NCBI GenBank assembly: GCA_900540005.1
Contig: UQEM01000028.1
Span: forward strand, 1 to 21,362
Length of the DNA stretch: 21,362 bases
Direction: 5' to 3'
Source of the DNA: an uncultured Ruminococcus sp.
Lineage (GTDB): Bacteria; Bacillota; Clostridia; Oscillospirales; Ruminococcaceae
Position 1 is the first letter of the stretch; every line of letters begins with the position of its first letter. The notes under the pieces were generated by a model that was given only the letters and a program-made list of their open reading frames with translations, was not told the origin of the DNA and ran no database searches. The translations under genes were made by a program, and so were the position numbers. Shown piece by piece: positions 16,310-21,362 of the stretch.

Positions 16310-16498
16310 TTACATAAACTTTTCAGGTTTTACGTTCAGAGCATAGCAAATCGCCCTCAGGTCTTCCGGATACAGCGTTTGTTTTCCGTTCAGAATCGCA
16401 TCAAAAGACTTAGCGGAAATTCCTGCTTTCTTTGCGACATTTGCTGTTTTTAAGCCATTGTTTACCATGTATGTGCGAACTTTCTCATAAACTCTCAT
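16310..16498 (-). CDS. Small XRE/Cro-type DNA-binding regulator
   Basis: A 62-residue protein that is almost only a Cro/CI helix-turn-helix domain: KTANVAKKAGISAKSFDAILNGKQ carries the two DNA-binding helices, and ALNVKPEKF closes the fold. No dimerisation or effector domain is present. GAAAGGAG eight bases before the ATG supports the start. It heads the minus-strand operon with the unknown helical protein and the zinc-ribbon protein, and its promoter carries a perfect palindrome that could be its own operator. It is divergent from a second XRE regulator, a layout like phage CI/Cro switches or regulators of toxin-like modules. Confidence 0.85.
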   Translation of the reverse strand: MRVYEKVRTYMVNNGLKTANVAKKAGISAKSFDAILNGKQTLYPEDLRAICYALNVKPEKFM

Positions 16499-16536
16499 AA
16501 GACAGACTCCTTTCCAGAAATTCTGAATTTATTATC

Positions 16537-16565
16537 ATTTTACCACAGATTATCTGTGAAGTCAA
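16537..16565 (-). promoter_or_regulatory. Promoter and operator of the XRE / zinc-ribbon operon
   Basis: On the minus strand TTGACT (16560-16565) and TAAAAT (16537-16542) are 17 bases apart. The spacer is filled by a perfect palindrome, CACAGAT-T-ATCTGTG (16544-16558), well placed to block RNA polymerase when bound. A second short palindrome, CAGAAATTCTG (16515-16525), lies between this promoter and the start codon. Confidence 0.72.
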
Positions 16566-16596
16566 GCGGGCTATACAGATTTTCTTGATTCCTTTG

Positions 16597-16625
16597 TTGA
16601 CATAACAGAATTCATGTGGTACAAT
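16597..16625 (+). promoter_or_regulatory. Promoter and operator of the plus-strand XRE regulator
   Basis: TTGACA (16597-16602), 17 bases, TACAAT (16620-16625). The spacer holds AACAGAATTCATGTG (16604-16618), a diverged copy of the palindrome in the opposing promoter, in the same place. Confidence 0.72.
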
Positions 16626-16643
16626 CAAGGTAGAGGTGATTTG

Positions 16644-16949
16644 ATGAAATACGAAATCGGTGCAAGAATCCGTAAATATCGGGAAATGAGTGGTTTCAGC
16701 CAAAAGGAACTGGCACAGAAAATCGGTGTCAGCAACAGCCGTGTTTCCAACTGGGAACAGGGAATCAACCGTCCCGATGCGGATATTCTTGCGGATATCT
16801 GCAAGGCATTGAATGTATCTCCCAGTGAACTGCTTGATGTCAGATTATCACCGGAAGATTTAAGCGAACAAGAGCGAAAGGTAATTATGGCTTATCGCAC
16901 CAAACCAGACCTCAGGAAAGCTGTAAATATTCTTTTGGGTATTGAATAA
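16644..16949 (+). CDS. XRE family transcriptional regulator
   Basis: A 101-residue regulator. Residues 3-60 are a full HTH_3 domain: IGARIRKYREMSGFSQKELAQKIGV, then SNSRVSNWEQGINRPDADIL (recognition helix SNSRVSNWEQG), ending with ALNVSPSELLDV. A short C-terminal helical tail (LSEQERKVIMAYRTKPDLRKAVNILLGIE) is the type often seen in phage and element repressors, where it aids dimer formation. ATG 16644 lies five bases after GAGGTG; an upstream in-frame start lacks this and overlaps the promoter. It is divergent from the small XRE gene and probably binds the CACAGAT-type operators in both promoters. Confidence 0.92.
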   Translation: MKYEIGARIRKYREMSGFSQKELAQKIGVSNSRVSNWEQGINRPDADILADICKALNVSPSELLDVRLSPEDLSEQERKVIMAYRTKPDLRKAVNILLGIE

Positions 16950-17209
16950 TTGTTTTTTCAGCAAAGAAAAAAGCTTTCTGCATGAAAAAACGATACAGCT
17001 GTCCGCGGTTATTAACGGTTGAAAAGCCGAGCTGTTCCTTTTGCTGAATTATCGCTTGATTCTTATTGACTCTTTTGTAAAGTCTGACTGATTTAAGCCG
17101 CTTTTTGAAAAAAACCTTATATATTTATTGACGGCACGGGTAGGACTGTTCTTTTGCCTGATCTGTCGGTATGTTGTGCAGAAACTTTCTGTGTACTTTT
17201 ATATATAGA
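16950..17209. other. Gene-free stretch with weak secondary structure
   Basis: No coding frame is supported. I see a T run just after the XRE stop, and an inverted pair ACAGCT/AGCTGT (16995-17000 with 17030-17035). The pair encloses a small hairpin, CGGTT-GAAA-AGCCG (17016-17029), that has a GNRA tetraloop. No group II intron domain V, tRNA or CRISPR repeat was found. It may contain the XRE terminator or a small RNA. Confidence 0.35.
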
Positions 17210-17249
17210 AAAAGCCATTGACACTTCATTTATAGTGTCAATGGCTTTT
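17210..17249. terminator. Bidirectional terminator of the RT operon
   Basis: A perfect 16-bp stem (17210-17225 with 17234-17249) with an eight-base loop, followed by T-rich sequence on both strands. It begins three bases beyond the stop of the small minus-strand gene at 17253. Confidence 0.88.
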
Positions 17250-17252
17250 GGT

Positions 17253-17441
17253 TTAATTATTAAATAAGAATTCCTGTACTTCATCAAGCAACATATACGC
17301 TATAGAGAGCTTGTTTTTATATCTGATAGGCAGCTTGTGCTCCTTTTCTTTGGCTTCAACTATATTATTCTTTGCAAAGCCAAGTAACTCTATTGCGTTA
17401 GGCTCAAAATTATCAAATGTTATTCGAGTTTTATTTTTCAT
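17253..17441 (-). CDS. Small protein downstream of the reverse transcriptase
   Basis: A 62-residue, charged, probably helical protein that I do not recognise (starts MKNKTRITFDNFEP, ends LLDEVQEFLFNN). It starts 23 bases after the reverse transcriptase stop and is preceded by AAAGGAG ten bases before its ATG, so it is probably made with the RT. A perfect 16-bp terminator follows at once. It could be a binding partner of the RT; this is only suggested by position. Confidence 0.62.
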   Translation of the reverse strand: MKNKTRITFDNFEPNAIELLGFAKNNIVEAKEKEHKLPIRYKNKLSIAYMLLDEVQEFLFNN

Positions 17442-17464
17442 ATAAGAAAATCTCCTTTAGGTTA

Positions 17465-18709
17465 TTAATCATATTGGGCGAATATCTTTCCTATAAATTT
17501 TGCAATTTGTTTGTTCCCTGTGTGCTCAGTGATATAAGAAACAATTTCAAATTCTACACTATGAATTGATTCAATCATGGCGAGATTTGTATAGTAATTC
17601 AACCACCCCCTTAATTTCTTTGCCAGTGATTCACATAAACATTCATAAGACATATTAGGAAAGTCATTTAATATTTCCTTTATCTTGTTTAGAAGAAAAT
17701 CTATATTATCTCTGGTTGGAACAGAAATAATATTATTGTTTTGCTTATAAATTCTATATCCAAGAAATGAAAAGCCGTCTTTCAAATGAGTAATTTTAGT
17801 TTTTTCATACGAAAGGCTTAACCCTCTTTCAGATAAGAAACACTCTACCACAGGGACAACAATTTGCAGGGAAGCCTTACTTATACCTGTAATAATAAAA
17901 TCATCTGCATAGCGTATTATGTGTACAGTATCATTAAATCTGTCTTTAAGAACTCTTTCCAATCCATCAAGAACCATGTTGCAAATAATACCTGATATGC
18001 AAGAGCCTTGAGGAATTCCTTTTTCTGAGGAATAGAATATTTTATTATATACATATCCGCATTGAAGAAATTGCTTTAATATTTCCTTGTCTATTGGTAT
18101 GTTCTCCATAATCCATTTGTGGCTTATATTATCAAAGCAGGCTTTTATATCAGCTTTCAGAATCCATTCAATTTCTGAATGTTTGGATAATAGTTCAATA
18201 CATTTTGCCATGGCATCTTTTGCACTCTTATTGTGACGGAAACCAAAGGAACAGGAATCTGCGGTGATTTCTGCAATCGGTTCTAACGCTAGCTTGTATA
18301 ACGTTTGCATAGCTCTGTCTTTAATAGTAGGAATTCCTAAAGGGCGTAGTTGCCCATTAGACTTTTTAATAAACATCCTTTTTAGTGGTTTGTGTTTATA
18401 TCCTCTGTGTTTTAATGTTTTTATTGCTTGAAATTTCTCTTCAGGCTTATTCCATAAAACCCCGTCTATTCCGGCAGTGCGATTTCCGTTATTGGAAGTA
18501 ACAATATTTATTGCTATTGCTTTGGCATAAAACGAATGAATCAGTTTCTTCTGTAAACATTCTACTTGCTTATCATTACAATTGGTATAGGCTAAGGCAA
18601 TACGCTTTTGCAGCTTTTTAACACATTTTTCTGCTGTGTCAAAATTGATTTTTTCCCAGCAATCAATTGTGTCAGAAGTAGCACACATATTTATGTTAAT
18701 TTTGCTCAT
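17465..18709 (-). CDS. Free-standing group II-like reverse transcriptase
   Basis: A 414-residue RNA-directed DNA polymerase. The N-terminal block CWEKINFDTAEKCVKKLQKRI (17-37) and SFYAKAIAINIVTSNNGNRTAGIDGV (59-84) match group II intron proteins. RT motifs follow: LRPLGIPTIKDRAMQ (121-135), ADIKACFDNI with D187, GIPQG (231-235), and YADD (267-270). EKTKITHLKDGFSFLGYRI and a maturase-like end LRGWLNYYTN (366-375) come last. There is no C-terminal HNH nuclease, as in class C intron proteins. I could not find an intron 5' end (GTGYG) or domain V around it, and small genes lie directly on both sides, so it looks domesticated. The AAGGAG touches the ATG with no spacer, which is odd. Defence or element maintenance are possible roles. 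Confidence 0.85.
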   Translation of the reverse strand: MSKININMCATSDTIDCWEKINFDTAEKCVKKLQKRIALAYTNCNDKQVECLQKKLIHSFYAKAIAINIVTSNNGNRTAGIDGVLWNKPEEKFQAIKTLKHRGYKHKPLKRMFIKKSNGQLRPLGIPTIKDRAMQTLYKLALEPIAEITADSCSFGFRHNKSAKDAMAKCIELLSKHSEIEWILKADIKACFDNISHKWIMENIPIDKEILKQFLQCGYVYNKIFYSSEKGIPQGSCISGIICNMVLDGLERVLKDRFNDTVHIIRYADDFIITGISKASLQIVVPVVECFLSERGLSLSYEKTKITHLKDGFSFLGYRIYKQNNNIISVPTRDNIDFLLNKIKEILNDFPNMSYECLCESLAKKLRGWLNYYTNLAMIESIHSVEFEIVSYITEHTGNKQIAKFIGKIFAQYD

Positions 18710-18784
18710 CTCCTTTCAAAAGTTCTGCAAATGCGTTATTGGATATTTTATTATGGAGGAGGTCCTCTTACTTTGCATTTTATT

Positions 18785-18973
18785 TTAGGCTGACTTAGAA
18801 TGCTCATTTTCTTTCACCTTTCCATTTACAGATTGAGTATAATCGCTTTCTGTTAAAAAAACGTTATATTCTTCTTTGTGGTCTTTGACATATTCACTGA
18901 TATCTGCAAATATGGATTCAGCGAACATTTTAGCTTGCTTTTCATTGATTTGTATATCAGAATAATAATCCAT
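18785..18973 (-). CDS. Small protein upstream of the reverse transcriptase
   Basis: A 62-residue acidic protein (starts MDYYSDIQINEKQ, ends ENEHSKSA), probably helical, with no family that I know. I chose ATG 18973, 11 bases after AAGGG; a GTG at 18982 is an alternative. It is 75 bases before the reverse transcriptase on the same strand and follows an extended -10 promoter, so it likely leads the operon small gene - RT - small gene. Confidence 0.55.
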   Translation of the reverse strand: MDYYSDIQINEKQAKMFAESIFADISEYVKDHKEEYNVFLTESDYTQSVNGKVKENEHSKSA

Positions 18974-19007
18974 ATTTGCCACATCCCTTCTTTTTTTGAA
19001 TTTACTC

Positions 19008-19036
19008 TTGACTTTAATTGCATTATATCATATAAT
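19008..19036 (+). promoter_or_regulatory. Promoter of the zinc-finger / large recombinase operon
   Basis: TTGACT (19008-19013), 17 bases, TATAAT (19031-19036), 68 bases before the ATG at 19104. It overlaps a minus-strand promoter. A near-dyad AAGTTTATA ... TATAAACCTT lies just downstream (about 19037-19067). Confidence 0.7.
19022..19030 (-). promoter_or_regulatory. Extended -10 promoter of the RT operon
   Basis: On the minus strand TGATATAAT gives an extended -10 box without a good -35. It lies 49 bases before the start at 18973 and inside the spacer of the opposing promoter, so the two promoters compete for the same DNA. Confidence 0.5.
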
Positions 19037-19103
19037 AAGTTTATAGTAATCTGCGTATTATAAACCTTAGCATAAACTTTTGAATTGTTTGAGGTATTTG
19101 ACC

Positions 19104-19940
19104 ATGAAAAACATTAAGTACGAAGCAGAATCTGTTTTAATGGATTCTTCGGGAAATTTAAAACGCTTCACTGGCAAATTATATTATGATAAAGTCAGAC
19201 TAAACAACTATAAATGGTATGGAAAAGATGACAGTATGCGAATATATGCAACATATCATTATGATTTGGACATTAACTGTTTTGTTGACACACTGCTGTG
19301 TAATACACCAGATTTATTATTGGAAATGCTAACATTGAGAGAAAAATTATCAGACAGTATTTTTGATGTATTGGATAAAGTGAAATTCGGTTTTAAAATA
19401 AGTGATAATGATTTAAAACTGATATGTAATTGGTGTAAGAAAAATGGATTTCCTGAGCATATAGATTCTGAAAGCAAAATTAAAAATAAAAAATTGTTTT
19501 CTTTGAAAGAGCCAAAACAAATTAGTTTTTCAGTAGTTGATTTTCTTAATAGATTGAATGATGTCTATAAAGCATTTTTACTCTATAAAAAAATAATAGA
19601 AAATCCGTGCAAAAGTCCAAGCATTCAGAATGATAAAATGAAATTTGAAAGTGCATTTCAAAGTATTGTATTTACAAATAAAATATGTTTCGGAAAAGAG
19701 ATTTTTTTGGCTGTAAAAGCAAATGATTTATTTGATGCGGCTTTTTATCAATTAGCTAATATGTTATACTTACCAGAGGAACAAATAGCGATATGTCCGA
19801 TATGCCATAGATTTTTTATACGGAAAAATGCCAATCAAAAATATTGTCATAATACTAAAGTTGTTAATGGAATAGAAAGGCGAACTTGTTATGCTCAAAA
19901 AATGTATAAGAGAAATCAAAGCAGAAAGGAATCAGAATAA
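19104..19940 (+). CDS. Zinc-finger accessory protein (DUF6076-like)
   Basis: A 278-residue protein. Its C terminus has a zinc finger, ICPICHRFFIRKNANQKYC, followed by a late Cys in RTCYAQKMYKRNQSRK and a basic tail, similar to CGNR/DUF6076-type fingers in proteins next to recombinases. The N-terminal two thirds is mixed helical and charged and I do not recognise it. The DUF6076 name is from memory and not certain. ATG 19104 follows GAGGT by eight bases; upstream codons in frame lack a better site. Its TAA overlaps the ATG of the large recombinase in TAATG, so the two are probably translated together. It might help the recombinase choose direction or site. Confidence 0.7.
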   Translation: MKNIKYEAESVLMDSSGNLKRFTGKLYYDKVRLNNYKWYGKDDSMRIYATYHYDLDINCFVDTLLCNTPDLLLEMLTLREKLSDSIFDVLDKVKFGFKISDNDLKLICNWCKKNGFPEHIDSESKIKNKKLFSLKEPKQISFSVVDFLNRLNDVYKAFLLYKKIIENPCKSPSIQNDKMKFESAFQSIVFTNKICFGKEIFLAVKANDLFDAAFYQLANMLYLPEEQIAICPICHRFFIRKNANQKYCHNTKVVNGIERRTCYAQKMYKRNQSRKESE

Positions 19941-21314
19941 TGAATGTTGTAATATATGCTCGTTTCAGTTCAAGTGGACAGAGAGAAGAAAGTATTGAAG
20001 GACAGGTTAAGGTTTGCACAGAATATGCAGAAAATAATGATTATACGGTAATCGGAACATATGTTGACAGAGCTTTAACAGGGAGAAATGATAAACGACC
20101 AGATTTGCAAAGACTGCTATCAGATAGTAACAACAACAACTTTCAAGCTGTTATTGTATATTCTATAGACCGTTTTGGACGTAATTTGCAGCAGTGCTTA
20201 ACTAATGAAAATAAATTGAAACAAAATGGTGTAGCCCTATTCTCTGCAACTGAACATTTTACAAATGACCCTGCTGGCATCTTCTATAGGAATTTGATGA
20301 TGGCTCATTCTCAATATTATTGCGATGAATTATCTCAAAAGATTCGTAGAGGTATGGATATAAACGCCGAAAAATGTCTATCTACGGGTGGAAATATCGC
20401 ATTGGGGTTTAAGGTGGATGATAAAAAGAACTTTCAAATCGACCCAGATACCGCCCCTATCGTCCAATATATTTTTGAAAGTTATGCAAGTGGAAAGACT
20501 GTGACTGAAATAATAAATCAATTAAATTCACAAGGATTAAAAACATCAAGAGGAGTTCCATTTAATAAAAATTCCCTTCATTCCATGCTGAAAAATAAAA
20601 GATATATTGGCATTTACACATATAAGGGAACTGAAAAAATTGGAGGAATGCCACGAATTATTTCAGATGAATTATTTAATAAGGTGGCTGAAATTATGGA
20701 TAAAAACAGAAAAGCTCCCGCAAGAGCGAGAGCTAAGGTCGAGTATTTACTTACGACAAAAATATTTTGCGGCTATTGTAAAGAAATGATGACAGGCTTT
20801 TCGGGTACTGGAAAATCAGGAAAAGTGTACAGATACTATGTGTGCAATGGTACAAAGAAAAAAGCTTGTAAAAAAAAGAAGGTAAATAAGGAGTATATTG
20901 AGGATTTAGTGGTTAACGAATGTCGAAAACTTCTAACAAATGAAAATATCAAGAAAATTGCAAATAGTATTTCTAAGATAAGCGAATCCGAAAAAGATAC
21001 AGCCCATTTAAAATTTCTCAAAAAGGCTTTATCTGAAAATGAAAGAAAACATAAGAACGCTCTAAATGCAATTATAGAATGTGACCTTGAATCTGTAAGA
21101 AAGTCATTATATGAACAAATACCTATTTTGGAAAAGGAACATTCTGAATTACAAAAACAAATAGCTTTAGAAGAAAAGAATTTCCCAGTGCTTACAGTAC
21201 CAATGGTGCATTTCTTTTTGAGAAAGCTAAAAGACGGCAATGTTGATGACATAAAGTACAGAAAAACCCTTATCAACGTCTTTATTAATAAAATCTATCT
21301 GTACGACGATAAGC
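19940..21314 (+). CDS. Large serine recombinase, truncated at the contig end
   Basis: 458 codons are visible with no stop; the real end is lost in adapter sequence. The N-terminal resolvase domain begins IYARFSSSGQREESIEGQV, with R8 and nucleophile S10, and has SIDRFGRN near 83-90. The recombinase domain follows at about 160-250 (GGNIALGFKV; LNSQGLKTSRG; LKNKRYIGIYTYKG). Then come a zinc ribbon (IFCGYCKEMMTGF, later YYVCNG and KKACKKKK) and a charged coiled coil of about 110 residues. This is the integrase type of many mobile elements (TndX/TnpX-like). Translation is coupled to the zinc-finger gene through TAATG. The attachment site would normally lie just beyond the 3' end and is not in the window. 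Confidence 0.93.
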
Positions 21315-21362
21315 CTGTCTCTTATACACATCTCCGAGCCCACGAGACTCGACGTCATCTCG
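21315..21362. other. Sequencing adapter (Nextera transposase end plus i7 index), not biological
   Basis: Positions 21315-21333 are exactly CTGTCTCTTATACACATCT, the Tn5 mosaic end used in Nextera libraries. CCGAGCCCACGAGAC (21334-21348) continues the read 2 adapter. TCGACGTC (21349-21356) sits where the i7 index is, and ATCTCG starts the P7 sequence. The genuine DNA ends at or just before 21314. Confidence 0.98.

Noticed and set aside
16950..17209. Possible riboswitch or intron domain with a GAAA-loop hairpin
   Set aside because: The stem is short (5 bp with a wobble) and there is no known riboswitch or domain V pattern; kept only as weak structure.
17210..19100. A complete group II intron around the reverse transcriptase
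   Set aside because: No GTGYG start, no domain V or VI and no room for domains I-III; small genes occupy the flanks.
10718..21314. A second copy of the ssrA 3' end as attR
   Set aside because: Scanning by eye found no repeat of the last tmRNA bases; it may lie beyond the contig end.
1..21362. CRISPR array or diversity-generating template repeats
   Set aside because: No regularly spaced direct repeats were seen. The RT has GIPQG, not the variant typical of diversity-generating RTs, and no variable-repeat pair was found.

Overview
The window looks like a piece of a gut or rumen Ruminococcus-type Firmicute (Oscillospiraceae). The evidence is a type I dockerin on a secreted protein (the cellulosome docking module typical of this genus), strong AGGAGG-like ribosome binding sites, TTGAC(A/T)-17-TATAAT promoters, and the smpB-ssrA pair. 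No species can be named from this alone.

Left part (1-10717), moderate GC, reads as ordinary chromosome. After a hairpin-rich intergenic repeat come two family-2 glycosyltransferases on the minus strand. Next is a large minus-strand TPR / nucleotidyltransferase-like (DUF4037-DUF4125) protein. It is divergent from a secreted DUF4874-DUF4832 protein ending in a dockerin, and the two share a pair of nearly identical promoters. Then come a membrane-anchored S41 protease, a solitary type IV pilin-like protein, tRNA-Ser(CGA), smpB and the tmRNA gene.

Right part (from 10718 on) is visibly AT-richer and carries accessory genes, so it is probably a mobile island that starts at the 3' end of the tmRNA gene. 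It contains a structured element and terminator, a DUF1643 protein, and a gene that appears to fuse a catalytically dead PolC (DNA polymerase III) palm fragment to a CX5R phosphatase. A small serine resolvase follows. Next is a three-gene operon (mini XRE regulator, unknown helical protein, zinc-ribbon/PH-like protein) divergent from a second XRE regulator, with matching operators inside both promoters. Then comes a free-standing group II-like reverse transcriptase flanked by two about 62-codon genes. Last are a zinc-finger protein (DUF6076-like) and, coupled to it by a TAATG overlap, a large serine recombinase.

The last 48 bases (21315-21362) are not biological. They are Nextera transposase adapter read-through plus an index, so the large recombinase is cut by the contig end.

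The best candidates for something undescribed are the PolC-phosphatase fusion, the RT with two small partner genes and no intron RNA, and the XRE-controlled zinc-ribbon operon. All functional statements on these three are inference from sequence only.
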